The position numbers and the translations under genes were made by a program. Shown in pieces: positions 24,529-31,920 of a DNA stretch of 64,000 nucleotides (the stretch's first letter is position 1; the number at the start of each line of letters is the position of its first letter). The notes beneath the pieces were generated by a model, which worked only from the letters and a program-made list of their open reading frames with translations, searched no databases and was not told where the DNA came from. Source of the DNA: Clostridia bacterium (GTDB taxonomy: Bacteria > Bacillota > Clostridia > Christensenellales > Aristaeellaceae); assembly GCA_017463245.1 (NCBI GenBank), contig JAFTPN010000049.1, positions 62,001 through 126,000 of the forward strand. The letters run 5' to 3'.

Positions 24529-24555
24529 AAAGCCCTTGATTTACAAGGGTTTTCG
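24529..24555 (+). other. Right inverted-core sequence (candidate att-type site)
   Basis: The arms CCCTTG / CAAGGG flank ATTTA. It matches the left copy (13868-13893) in 25 of 26-27 positions apart from one extra C and one T/A change. The stretch 24556-24691 holds no gene; it ends in the hairpin GAGGGGCC-GTA-GGCCCCTC (24674-24692). Confidence 0.6.
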
Positions 24556-24685
24556 CCTCCATTGCACCGAACGGAACGGATTGACCGAAAAAAGCAGCAT
24601 CAAGCGATAAGAAGCGGGATTCGACGACATTTCGCTTGAACTTGCCGAAAACGGCTGGAAAATCGCCCATTTAGAGGGGCCGTAG

Positions 24686-24826
<141 letters not shown>

Positions 24827-24837
24827 TCCAGTTTCCC

Positions 24838-24876
24838 ATCGTTCCTGATTCGTTGAGTCAGGAACGATTTTTTCTG
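24838..24876 (+). terminator. Original lysS terminator
   Basis: TCGTTCCTGA / TCAGGAACGA stem followed by TTTTTT. Confidence 0.85.
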
Positions 24877-24994
24877 GACAAATCCCCCGCCATCCCTTAC
24901 AATAGTAACGTTATGTTTTCCCCTTGTTCACAGGCGCTTCATAATTTGGCGCTATACTGTTATCCGTAAGATTCTACGCAAGGAAGGGCTGCCC

Positions 24995-25651
24995 ATGAAG
25001 ACCCCCATCACCATCAAGGCCATCCGCCAGCACTTCACCTATTCCTGGTGGAAGTATGTTCTGCTGGCTGCGCTGGCCATTTTCGGCTGGAACCTCACCT
25101 ATACCGTTACCGAATACCGTCCCCCGGCGGATAAGAAGATCGACCTGTTCATCTTCGGCGTTGGCGAGGAGGAGCTGATGGACGCCTACATGGAGGACAT
25201 TCGCACCACCGAAATGTCCGACATGGAGGAAATGGACAGCGCCTTCCTGCTGGTGGACGATACCTACACTCCCATGCAGCTGGCCACCTACATCGCCGTG
25301 GGCGAAGGCCACCTGTACATGCTGCCCAAGGATTACTTCCAGGATTATGCCTCCCAGGGTGCCTTCCTGCCCCTGGAGAACATTCCCGGCCTGGTGGAAA
25401 CGCTGGAGGAGGCTGGCATCGACCTGGATCGCGGCTGGCGCACCGAGGCTGACTCCGGCGAGAAGCACCTCTACGGCATCCCCATGGAGAAGTTCCCCGG
25501 CCTGGCCGCCTATGCCTATACCTACAGCGATACCTACCTGTCCATCACCGCCACCAATGGCAACGACGAGAACAGCTACAAGTTCCTGCAGCTCTTCCTG
25601 GAGGATATGCTGGAGCCGCCGCTGCAGATCGCCATGCCCGACATCTATTAA
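24995..25651 (+). CDS. Membrane-anchored hypothetical protein
   Basis: A 218-residue protein with a short basic cytoplasmic start, one membrane helix (WWKYVLLAALAIFGWNL, about 18-35) and an acidic extracytoplasmic domain of about 170 residues. The domain has the strand pattern KKIDLFIFGVG, YLPKDYF-like AVGEGHLYMLPKDYF and YGIPMEKFPGL, a little like a solute-binding lobe. I do not recognise a named family. AAGGAAGG precedes the ATG. The next gene starts 12 bp later. Confidence 0.65.
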   Translation: MKTPITIKAIRQHFTYSWWKYVLLAALAIFGWNLTYTVTEYRPPADKKIDLFIFGVGEEELMDAYMEDIRTTEMSDMEEMDSAFLLVDDTYTPMQLATYIAVGEGHLYMLPKDYFQDYASQGAFLPLENIPGLVETLEEAGIDLDRGWRTEADSGEKHLYGIPMEKFPGLAAYAYTYSDTYLSITATNGNDENSYKFLQLFLEDMLEPPLQIAMPDIY

Positions 25652-25663
25652 AGGAGCAGCACC

Positions 25664-25948
25664 ATGCAGCATCACATCTTAGTCAAGTGGAAGGAACGCC
25701 CCGCCGATGTCCCCGCCCGCCTGCGGGAGGTGGAAGCCGTGTTTGCCCCCTGCCTGGAGGTTCCCGGCGTGCAGCAGGTAGAGGTCATCCCCAATGTGAT
25801 CGACCGCCCCAACCGCTACGACCTGCTCATCCGCATCACCATGGATGAGGCCGCCCTGCCTCTCTACGACGACTGCGACGCCCATCACCGCTGGAAGGAT
25901 GAATACGGCGCGCTGATCGAGAAGAAGGCCATCTTCGATTGTGAATAA
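25664..25948 (+). CDS. Dabb (stress-responsive A/B barrel) family protein
   Basis: A 94-residue ferredoxin-like dimeric barrel protein. MQHHILVKWKE at the start, RYDLLIRITMDEAALPLYDD in the middle and HHRWKDEYGALIEKKAIFD at the end are the family pattern. Roles of Dabb proteins vary and the substrate is unknown. AAAGGAG precedes the ATG. A terminator follows. Confidence 0.88.
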   Translation: MQHHILVKWKERPADVPARLREVEAVFAPCLEVPGVQQVEVIPNVIDRPNRYDLLIRITMDEAALPLYDDCDAHHRWKDEYGALIEKKAIFDCE

Positions 25949-25958
25949 ACAAAACAAC

Positions 25959-25990
25959 CGCCAGGCTGTACAAGCAGTCTGGCGTTTTGT
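25959..25990 (+). terminator. Terminator after the Dabb gene
   Basis: CGCCAGGCTG / CAGTCTGGCG stem (one G-T pair) followed by TTTTGTT. Confidence 0.8.
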
Positions 25991-26019
25991 TACTTTGCGG
26001 AAAATCCAATCATCGTTTG

Positions 26020-26244
26020 TCAATTCAACTTTTTCCCACAATGTTGGCAATATGCCGCAATATCTCTACCTAATTCTTTGCCGCAATGCGGACACTTATT
26101 ATACCGAAAATGAATCACAAGACCGAAGCAAACAAGGACACTACCAATCAACAGTAGTGGCTTATAGAGATCAGTACATAACATTGTGACTATGCCCGCA
26201 ACCAGAAGTATTTCTTTCAATATTTGAATCTGACAGATTTTCAT
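26020..26244 (-). CDS. Small zinc-ribbon membrane protein
   Basis: A 74-residue protein with two hydrophobic segments (EILLVAGIVTMLC and PLLLIGSVLVCFGLVIHF) and a C-terminal zinc ribbon, CPHCGKELG then CQHCGKKLN. The start at 26244 (MKICQIQ) is chosen from the domain layout and a GAGGAA site; a much longer frame upstream is a shadow of the GNAT gene. Its local codon use is more AT-rich than the neighbours. Function unknown. Confidence 0.65.
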   Translation of the reverse strand: MKICQIQILKEILLVAGIVTMLCTDLYKPLLLIGSVLVCFGLVIHFRYNKCPHCGKELGRDIAAYCQHCGKKLN

Positions 26245-26290
26245 ATGACCACATTCCTCGCCAAATTGCTTTGGTTCTGCTTCTTCTCTC

Positions 26291-26722
26291 CTACCCTCTC
26301 TGCATGATATACCTGCTGCTCCCAACCTCCTGCACGATCTCAAACCCCAGCCGCTGGTACAGCCGCACCGCGCCCTCATTGCGCCGGAACACATACAGAT
26401 ACACCGGCTTCTCCGTTTCCGCGCAGCACTTCTCCACCACCGCTGTGCCGATGCCCTGCCCCCGGTATTCCGGCAGAATGTACAGGTCGTCGATCTCCAT
26501 CCTGTCGCCATCCGGGTGGAAATGCACATACCCAGCCAGCGCATCGTCCATCAGCACCCGCTGATACTCGCCGATCTGCGCTCCGATCTTCCTGCGCACC
26601 CATTGCAGCACCTTATCATAGTCGATGCTGTCCACGTCCTCATACTGGTCGATCAGCGCCTTGCACATGGCAAAAATGCTTTCCGCATCGGCGGCTGTTG
26701 CCTGCTCATAGGTCAGTCGCAT
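26291..26722 (-). CDS. GNAT family N-acetyltransferase
   Basis: A 143-residue GNAT enzyme that transfers an acetyl group from acetyl-CoA. The CoA-binding motif A is IDDLYILPEYRGQGIGTAVV (about 77-96) and motif B is VFRRNEGAVRLYQRLGFE. The substrate is not predictable. The start at 26722 fits the family's first strand; a longer frame runs into the upstream gene. It follows the DUF6487-type gene by 11 bp. Confidence 0.85.
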   Translation of the reverse strand: MRLTYEQATAADAESIFAMCKALIDQYEDVDSIDYDKVLQWVRRKIGAQIGEYQRVLMDDALAGYVHFHPDGDRMEIDDLYILPEYRGQGIGTAVVEKCCAETEKPVYLYVFRRNEGAVRLYQRLGFEIVQEVGSSRYIMQRG

Positions 26723-26733
26723 TTCATCACCAC

Positions 26734-26976
26734 TCACTTTTCCACCACGGCGTCCAGGATGATCTTCCTGCACTTTTCGCAATAGTCGCCCTCCAGCTCG
26801 AACCTCCACTTCCAGAAGTTCGCCCCGGAGTCATTGTTCGTCTTCACATAACCTACACCGACAAACTTTTCGCTCCAGCTCAGCTTCACGCCCTCCTGAT
26901 CAAAGCGCACCCCGCTGCGGCCATCGCCGGTCAACTTGCCGTGCTTCATTTCTTCATTACAATAGGGGCATTTCAT
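26734..26976 (-). CDS. Small CxxC protein, DUF6487/PF20097-like
   Basis: An 80-residue protein with MKCPYCNEEMKHGKL at the start and a second CEKCRKIIL pair near the end, together a likely zinc site. This spacing matches the small family usually listed as PF20097. AAGGAGG precedes the ATG at 26976. It is the first gene of a three-gene minus-strand unit with a consensus promoter. Confidence 0.75.
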   Translation of the reverse strand: MKCPYCNEEMKHGKLTGDGRSGVRFDQEGVKLSWSEKFVGVGYVKTNNDSGANFWKWRFELEGDYCEKCRKIILDAVVEK

Positions 26977-27007
26977 CGCGCAATTCCTCCTTTTTGTTTC
27001 TGTATGC

Positions 27008-27036
27008 AGTATACCATGCCCACCATTTCCTGTCAA
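27008..27036 (-). promoter_or_regulatory. Promoter of the CxxC-GNAT-zinc-ribbon unit
   Basis: Minus strand: TTGACA (27036-27031), 17 bp, TATACT (27013-27008). Confidence 0.85.
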
Positions 27037-27104
27037 TTTGCGCAAATTTACATCAGCGGGAAGAAAAGCACCTCAGCTATCGTTGAATGGATGAGGTGAT
27101 ACTC

Positions 27105-27749
27105 ATGGCTGAAATACTGATTATGGAACCCGAGCTGCGCTTGGGCATGAAAATGTGTGACACATTGACCCGTGCAGGCCACACCTGCACCCTATCGCAA
27201 ACCATCGCCGACGGCCTGGCCACGCTGGAAGCCAGCGACCATGTGCTGACGATTCTCAACGCACGCCTGCCCTGGAAGGACAGCTTTGCCTTCCTCCGCG
27301 CCCTGAGCGACCGCGAGTGGCCTGTGCTGTTCATCACCAGCGACGAGGGCAACGCGGAGCACCTGCGCGCCATGTACCCCGCCGAATGCGCCGTGCTGTC
27401 CACGCCCTTCGACGGCCACGCCCTGCTGTCCGCCATAGCCAACCTGACCCAGGCCAGCGGTCAGCTGCTCACCCTGGGCAGCCTGCAAATGGACACCCGC
27501 CGCCGCCAGGTCACCAAGGACGGCCAGGAGCTGTATCTCACCGCCCAGGAGTTTGCCCTGCTCCACGCGCTGATGCTCTCCCCCGATGCCGCCCTCACCC
27601 GCGAGCAGCTCCTGCGCACCGCCTGGGGCTACCAAACCGTGGGCGAGACCCGCACCGTAGATGTCCACATCCAGCGCCTCCGCCGCAAAATCGGCCCCTC
27701 CTGCATCGAAACCGTCTACAAGCTGGGTTACCGATTGAAGCCCGCCTAA
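27105..27749 (+). CDS. OmpR-family response regulator with degenerate receiver
   Basis: A 214-residue protein: N-terminal receiver-like domain (about 1-115) and C-terminal winged-helix DNA-binding domain (about 125-214: LTAQEFALLHALMLSPDAAL, TVDVHIQRLRRKIG, VYKLGYRLKP). The receiver lacks its key residues: the acidic pair is EPE (8-10), the phospho-acceptor position is N52 (ILNARLP), and the conserved Lys is T100 (LSTPFD). So control by phosphorylation is unlikely. No histidine kinase is nearby. The ATG at 27105 has GAGGTGA upstream. Confidence 0.85.
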   Translation: MAEILIMEPELRLGMKMCDTLTRAGHTCTLSQTIADGLATLEASDHVLTILNARLPWKDSFAFLRALSDREWPVLFITSDEGNAEHLRAMYPAECAVLSTPFDGHALLSAIANLTQASGQLLTLGSLQMDTRRRQVTKDGQELYLTAQEFALLHALMLSPDAALTREQLLRTAWGYQTVGETRTVDVHIQRLRRKIGPSCIETVYKLGYRLKPA

Positions 27750-27789
27750 GGGGCTTTGCCCCTTAGGGATCCCCACGAAGGGTCTTCGA

Positions 27790-27891
27790 TCCGCAACCTC
27801 AATCGTCGCACTCTCGCTGCCGCTCGATTGCTCGTTTCGGTTGATTCGCTCAGCTCGCTGCTTCCGCCACTGGCGGCGCTCGCATCGCTCA
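27790..27891 (-). repeat. Small nested element, copy A
   Basis: A 102-bp block that splits a hairpin arm pair of the composite repeat. Read on the minus strand it starts TGAGCGATGCGAGCG and ends GATTGAGGTTGCGGA, the same as copy B. Confidence 0.75.
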
Positions 27892-28019
27892 CCCTTTCGA
27901 AACCCATGCGGGGATGGCGATGCTGGGTGGTCTCCGAGCAGGGGTCACGCCGCGAATACGGTCGCGCCGCGACGCAGGGACTGTTTGGTTTTGCACGCCA
28001 AAAGGCTCCCTCCCCGAGG

Positions 28020-28112
28020 TGAGCGATGCGAGCGTCGCCAGTGGCGACAAAAAGCGAGCTGAGCGAATCAACCGAAACAAGCGAGCTTGCTCGCGCCGAT
28101 TGAGGTTGCGGA
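28020..28112 (+). repeat. Small nested element, copy B
   Basis: A 93-bp block with the same ends as copy A but in the opposite orientation, inserted into the CCCCGAGGGAGG module. An internal hairpin changes from CCGCC-AGT-GGCGG in copy A to TCGCC-AGT-GGCGA here, a compensatory pair change. Confidence 0.75.
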
Positions 28113-28261
28113 TAGCTGGCAGCCGCTTGCGGCTGACTGAGGGAGTGGTTCTGCCACTTGCATCGACGCCACACCTGGCTGTGCAACTGTAGGGGCGATC
28201 TGCGATCGCCCGCCCGTGCCACAAACTTAATTCCGAATTCCGCATTCCGCATTCCGAATTC

Positions 28262-28293
28262 AAAAAGCAGCTTGCCTCAGCAAGCTGCTTTTT
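28262..28293. terminator. Bidirectional hairpin terminator
   Basis: AAAAAGCAGCTTGC-CTCA-GCAAGCTGCTTTTT, symmetrical, between the composite repeat and the hairpin element that precedes the DUF4279 gene. Confidence 0.8.
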
Positions 28294-28335
28294 CATGCTC
28301 CCGGTACATCTAACTCAGCCGTCCGCAGGACTGTA

Positions 28336-28437
28336 ATCGTATCCGGCGGCTTTGCCGCCGGGGCGGGGCGTTTCCGGCTCTGCCGGAAACATTCCTTACA
28401 CGGAGGAACGGCCGTGAGCGGCGCTTGCGCCGCTCAC
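28336..28437 (+). repeat. Hairpin element, copy 1
   Basis: ATCGTATCC, then CCGGCGGC-TTT-GCCGCCGG (28343-28361), TTTCCGGC-TCT-GCCGGAAA (28371-28389), CATTCCTTACA, and GTGAGCGGCGC-TT-GCGCCGCTCAC (28414-28437). A second copy with matching spacers and a changed, still paired second stem lies at 30078-30183 on the other strand. Confidence 0.7.
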
Positions 28438-28455
28438 AGTGACGGAGTGCCTATT

Positions 28456-28482
28456 CCCTAAAATGGCTCCGCCATTTTAGGG
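28456..28482 (-). terminator. Hairpin after the DUF4279 gene
   Basis: Perfect 12-bp stem CCCTAAAATGGC-TCC-GCCATTTTAGGG, 5 bp after the gene's stop; it lacks a clear T run, so it may be a processing or stabilising hairpin. Confidence 0.5.
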
Positions 28483-28487
28483 AGCGC

Positions 28488-28907
28488 TTACAGCGCAAAT
28501 TCTCCCCAGCTCAGGCTGGAAATACTTAAGGGCAGCGCCAGCTCAGCCAGCTTCGCCAGCGTTTCCGGCATCAGGCTGTAGGTCATCTGTGCATAGTCGG
28601 ATTGCACGTACAGCCGCAGTTCCACATTATATTTCTCCTGCAGCTGCGCCAGCACAGCCTTGCGCGCAGTCAGGTGTGCCAGCAGCTGGTTCAGTCCGGC
28701 ATCGGCGCTCTCGGGCGCCGTCAGCGAAATGCTGTGCGTCCATTCATCCGCGCTGGCCTCGATCAGCGGCAGGCGGTTGATCACATCACCCTTGCGCAGC
28801 GTGCGGGTGGCCTGCAATTCCAGCGCGGCCTCGATCTGCTCCATGGCCAGTTCGTCACCATGCAGCAGCAGGGAAAACCGAGCCTCGCCCATCTTGTTCT
28901 CTGCCAT
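28488..28907 (-). CDS. DUF4279 domain protein
   Basis: A 139-residue soluble protein of the DUF4279 type: EARFSLLLHGDELAMEQIEA at the start, ATRTLRKGDVINRLPLIEAS, a WTHSISL strand, and a central LNQLLAHLTARKAVLAQLQE helix before VELRLYVQSDYAQMTY. Function unknown. The ATG at 28907 has AAGGAGGG upstream; 21 further codons in frame are not supported. Confidence 0.75.
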   Translation of the reverse strand: MAENKMGEARFSLLLHGDELAMEQIEAALELQATRTLRKGDVINRLPLIEASADEWTHSISLTAPESADAGLNQLLAHLTARKAVLAQLQEKYNVELRLYVQSDYAQMTYSLMPETLAKLAELALPLSISSLSWGEFAL

Positions 28908-29014
28908 ATGTATCCCTCCTTGTTCTCTCGCAACCATCTTATTCATCCCTATTCGACACCCATGCCCCATTTCCTCCCATCATCCCTTGCCAACTTTCTT
29001 GCGGATTTTGTGAA

Positions 29015-29076
29015 AGAATTCGCAAACCTCTTTTCATCCGCCAAGAGTTGTGCTATAATGGTGGAGAATTCGCAAA
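29015..29076 (+). promoter_or_regulatory. fba promoter between two direct repeats
   Basis: AGAATTCGCAAA occurs at 29015-29026 and 29065-29076. Between them lie TTTTCA (29031-29036), 17 bp, and an extended TGC-TATAAT -10 (29054-29059). The weak -35 plus flanking repeats suggest activator or repressor control. Confidence 0.65.
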
Positions 29077-29091
29077 GGAGGGTTTTTTCCA

Positions 29092-30027
29092 ATGGCGATT
29101 GTTACTACGAAGGAAATGTTCAAGAAGGCTTACGAAGGCGGCTATGCCGTCGGCGCTTTCAACGTCAACAACATGGAGATCATCCAGGGCATCACCGAGG
29201 CTGCCGGCGAGCTGAAGGCTCCCGTGATCCTGCAGGTGTCCAAGGGCGCCCGCTCCTACGCCAACCACACCTACCTGGTGAAGCTGGTGGAGGCCGCCGC
29301 CCAGGAGAACGATATCCCGATCGCTCTGCACCTGGATCATGGCGACAGCTTCGAGCTGTGCAAGTCCTGCATCGATGGCGGCTTCACCTCCGTCATGATC
29401 GACGCTTCCTCCAAGCCCTTTGCCGAGAACATCGAGCTGACCCGCAAGGTCGTTGAGTATGCTCACGATCACGGCGCTGTGGTCGAGGCCGAGCTGGGCA
29501 CCCTGGCTGGCGTGGAAGACGAAGTGGTCGTCGAGGCTGGCAAGGAAATGTTCACCCGTCCCGAAGAGGTGGAAGAGTTCGTCTCCAAGACTGGCTGCGA
29601 CTCCCTGGCCATCGCCATCGGCACCTCTCACGGCGCTTACAAGTTCAAGCCCGGCACCAAGCCCCAGCTCCGCTTCGACGTGCTGGAAGAGTGCGCCAAG
29701 CGTCTGCCCGGCTTCCCCATCGTGCTGCACGGCGCTTCCTCTGTGCCCCAGAACTTCGTTGAGGAGATCAACAAGTTCGGCGGCAACATGCCCGGCGCCA
29801 TCGGCATCCCCGAGGAGCAGCTGGCTCAGGCTGCCAAGCTGGCCGTGTGCAAGATCAACATCGACTCCGACATTCGTCTGGCCATGACCGCTTCCGTCCG
29901 CAAGTACATGGCGGAGCATCCGGATCACTTCGATCCCCGTCAGTGGCTGAAGCCCGCCCGTCAGGCTGTGAAGGACATGGTCACCCACAAGATCGTGAAC
30001 GTTCTGGGCTGCAATGGGAAAGCCTAA
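29092..30027 (+). CDS. fba: Class II fructose-1,6-bisphosphate aldolase
   Basis: A 311-residue zinc aldolase of glycolysis and gluconeogenesis. LHLDHGDS (79-86) holds the catalytic Asp82 and zinc ligand His83; GTSHGAYK and VLHGASS carry the other zinc histidines and phosphate loop; KINIDSDIR is the second phosphate site. AAAGGAGGG precedes the ATG. Single-gene unit with its own terminator. Confidence 0.96.
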   Translation: MAIVTTKEMFKKAYEGGYAVGAFNVNNMEIIQGITEAAGELKAPVILQVSKGARSYANHTYLVKLVEAAAQENDIPIALHLDHGDSFELCKSCIDGGFTSVMIDASSKPFAENIELTRKVVEYAHDHGAVVEAELGTLAGVEDEVVVEAGKEMFTRPEEVEEFVSKTGCDSLAIAIGTSHGAYKFKPGTKPQLRFDVLEECAKRLPGFPIVLHGASSVPQNFVEEINKFGGNMPGAIGIPEEQLAQAAKLAVCKINIDSDIRLAMTASVRKYMAEHPDHFDPRQWLKPARQAVKDMVTHKIVNVLGCNGKA

Positions 30028-30035
30028 CGGCTTTC

Positions 30036-30067
30036 AAAAAGATGGATCCTGAAGGATCCATCTTTTT
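30036..30067. terminator. Terminator of fba
   Basis: AAAAAGATGGATCC-TGAA-GGATCCATCTTTTT, fully symmetrical, 8 bp after the stop. Confidence 0.9.
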
Positions 30068-30077
30068 GAGTTTTTGG

Positions 30078-30183
30078 CAGATTTGGACTGGTCGCTGCGC
30101 TCCCGGCCGTCCAAATCTGTAAGGAATGTTTTTCGCAGAGCGAAAAACGACCCGCCCCGGCGGCAAAGCCGCCGGATACGATG
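30078..30183 (-). repeat. Hairpin element, copy 2
   Basis: On the minus strand: ATCGTATCC, CCGGCGGC-TTT-GCCGCCGG (30175-30157), TTTTTCGC-TCT-GCGAAAAA (30147-30129), CATTCCTTACA, then a CAGATTTGGAC / GTCCAAATCTG stem (30119-30078) with the GGACGGCCGGGAGCGC sequence in common with copy 1. The gap 30068-30280 has no gene; GAGAGGC / GCCTCTC (30191-30208) is one more hairpin. Confidence 0.7.
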
Positions 30184-30280
30184 AGAGTCAGAGAGGCTGT
30201 GGCCTCTCCGACACCTCTCCGGGGGTGGTGGCGTGCGTCCCTCACCGGCGCAGAATAGGCATATTTTTACGAAAAGCCTG

Positions 30281-30308
30281 TTTACAAGGCAGGAAACTGT
30301 GTTATACT
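30281..30308 (+). promoter_or_regulatory. Promoter of the Q/Y/P/G-rich membrane protein gene
   Basis: TTTACA (30281-30286), 16 bp, TATACT (30303-30308). Confidence 0.65.
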
Positions 30309-30422
30309 AATGGATGTATGGCGTGAAGCCATTCCTGTTAACGACGCTTTTTTTCAGCATGGATGTGCTTGAAGGATGAAGGATGCCGCCCTGCAAAGCG
30401 GCAGAAAGGTGAAGGTATACGG

Positions 30423-31919
30423 ATGAATAACGGCCGTCCAAACTACGGAAATACGCCTCTCTGGGGTCAGCAGGGGCAGCCGCAGAATGGCTACCCCCAG
30501 CAGCCCCAGCAAACTGGCTATCAGCCCCGGGGCAACTACCAGCAGGGCTATGCCCAGCAGCAGCCCCAGGGCTATCAGCAGCAGAGCTATCAGCCCCAGC
30601 AGGGTTATCAGCCCGGCTTTGGCCAGCAGGCGTATCAGCAGCCCTACCAGCAGAATATGCCCCAGGGCTACCCCCAGCAGCAACCTGCCCAGCGGGGCTA
30701 TCAGCAGGGTTACCCCCAGCAGCAGCCCTTTGGCTACACCCAGCAGAATTATCCCCAGAACTACCAGCAGCGCCCCGGCTATCAGCCCATTACCCAGCAG
30801 AGCCAGTCCCCCTACCAGCAGGGTTACCAGTATCCCCAGGGCGGCCAGCCCCAGGGCTATGGCTACACCCAGCCGGTGCCGCGCCAGCAGGGCATCCGCA
30901 AGCCCGCCATCAAGCTGGAAACCGTGGCCATGGTGGTGCTGTGCGGCCTTTTGCCGGTGCTGTTCATCCTCGGCCTGGTGTTCCCCGGTCTGCCGGTGCT
31001 GAAGTGGATCTTCGTTGTGCTGGCTGTGGCTGCCGTGGCCTTCCTGTGGGTGAAGCCCGTGGTGGCCTCCAATGTGCGCCTGACCTTCACCGGGGTCTAT
31101 GGTGCGCTGGCGATCGTGGCGCTGGTCAGCGCCCTCACCGGCACGCCCCCTTTAGATAGTACTGCTGACACTCAAAATCCTGCCAATTCGGGCAACCAGG
31201 TCACCAGTCAGCAGTCCACCTCCAGCGTGACCAACCAGACCACGGACAGCAATACCAGCAATGTTCTTGGCACCTGGACCACCGATATCCCCGCCGCTGT
31301 TCCCACCACCGCCCCCGATACCGGCCTGAACAGCCAGGCGGTGGAGCAGCTGAAGTCCTTCTTCTACTTCTGGTCGGTAAACAACCAGGACAACATGATC
31401 ACCCTGTGCGCGCCCAGCTGGCAGCGCAGCGTGGAGGAACCGCCCAAGGCGCTGTTCTCCATCCTGCAAAACCGCATCCCCGTGGAGTATGAGGTAGAAA
31501 AGATCTCCGGCACGGAGAACGACACCGCCCGCACCGTGACCGTGGTGGCCGATATCAACAAGCGCAACGGCCAGGATCCTCAAAAATACCGCTTCCAGGT
31601 CATCATGAAGAAGGAAGACGGCGTGTGGTATGTGGATCCCGAGTCCCTGGAATCCAACGTGGTGGAGACCACCGCAGCCGTGACCATCAACATCACCCCC
31701 GAACCTCCGCCCGCCCCGGTGGAAGGCTCGGCCGACACGGTGCTGTATTGGAACAAGTCCGGCGGCGGCTCCTACTACCACATCGACCAGAACTGCACCT
31801 CCACCGCGCCCAAGTGGCTGCCCTTTGACGGTCAGTTCACCTTCAGCCAGATCAACGAGGGCGACTATGCCAAGCTCACCCCCTGTGCCGAGTGCGGCGC
31901 TCCCCTCCGTGTCTATTAA
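30423..31919 (+). CDS. Membrane protein with long Q/Y/P/G-rich cytoplasmic tail
   Basis: A 498-residue protein. Residues 1-155 are almost only Gln, Tyr, Pro and Gly in QGYxQQ-like units, a prion-like low-complexity region with no charged residues to speak of. Three hydrophobic segments follow (about 166-187, 190-210, 220-238), then a Ser/Thr-rich linker and an extracytoplasmic domain. The end, [10 protein letters not shown]...PCAECGAPL, looks like a small metal-binding YH-C-CxxC module. A second protein here (36715) shares the tail style. AAAGGTGAAGG precedes the ATG at 30423. tilS starts one base after its stop. Confidence 0.75.
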   Translation: MNNGRPNYGNTPLWGQQGQPQNGYPQQPQQTGYQPRGNYQQGYAQQQPQGYQQQSYQPQQGYQPGFGQQAYQQPYQQNMPQGYPQQQPAQRGYQQGYPQQQPFGYTQQNYPQNYQQRPGYQPITQQSQSPYQQGYQYPQGGQPQGYGYTQPVPRQQGIRKPAIKLETVAMVVLCGLLPVLFILGLVFPGLPVLKWIFVVLAVAAVAFLWVKPVVASNVRLTFTGVYGALAIVALVSALTGTPPLDSTADTQNPANSGNQVTSQQSTSSVTNQTTDSNTSNVLGTWTTDIPAAVPTTAPDTGLNSQAVEQLKSFFYFWSVNNQDNMITLCAPSWQRSVEEPPKALFSILQNRIPVEYEVEKISGTENDTARTVTVVADINKRNGQDPQKYRFQVIMKKEDGVWYVDPESLESNVVETTAAVTINITPEPPPAPVEGSADTVLYWNKSGGGSYYHIDQNCTSTAPKWLPFDGQFTFSQINEGDYAKLTPCAECGAPLRVY

Positions 31920-31920
31920 G

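Larger units (their letters stand above)
27748..28261 (+). repeat. Composite hairpin repeat copy 2, broken by two inserts
   Basis: Modules in order: AAGGGGC-TTT-GCCCCTT (27748-27764), CGAAGGGTCTTCGA (27776-27789) separated from its partner CCCTTTCGAAACCCA (27892-) by a 102-bp insert, the GGTCACGCCGCGAATACGGT module, CTCCCTCCCCGAG split from GGCAGCCGCTTGCGGCTGA by a 93-bp insert, GTAGGGGCGATC-TGC-GATCGCCC (28189-), and AATTCCG-type repeats (28229-28261). No protein-coding gene is supported. Confidence 0.85.

Noticed and set aside
26020..26544. A 174-codon minus frame covering the zinc-ribbon protein and part of the GNAT gene
   Set aside because: Only the last 74 codons make sense (membrane segments plus zinc ribbon); the first 100 are an out-of-frame Arg/Cys/Trp-rich reading of the GNAT gene.
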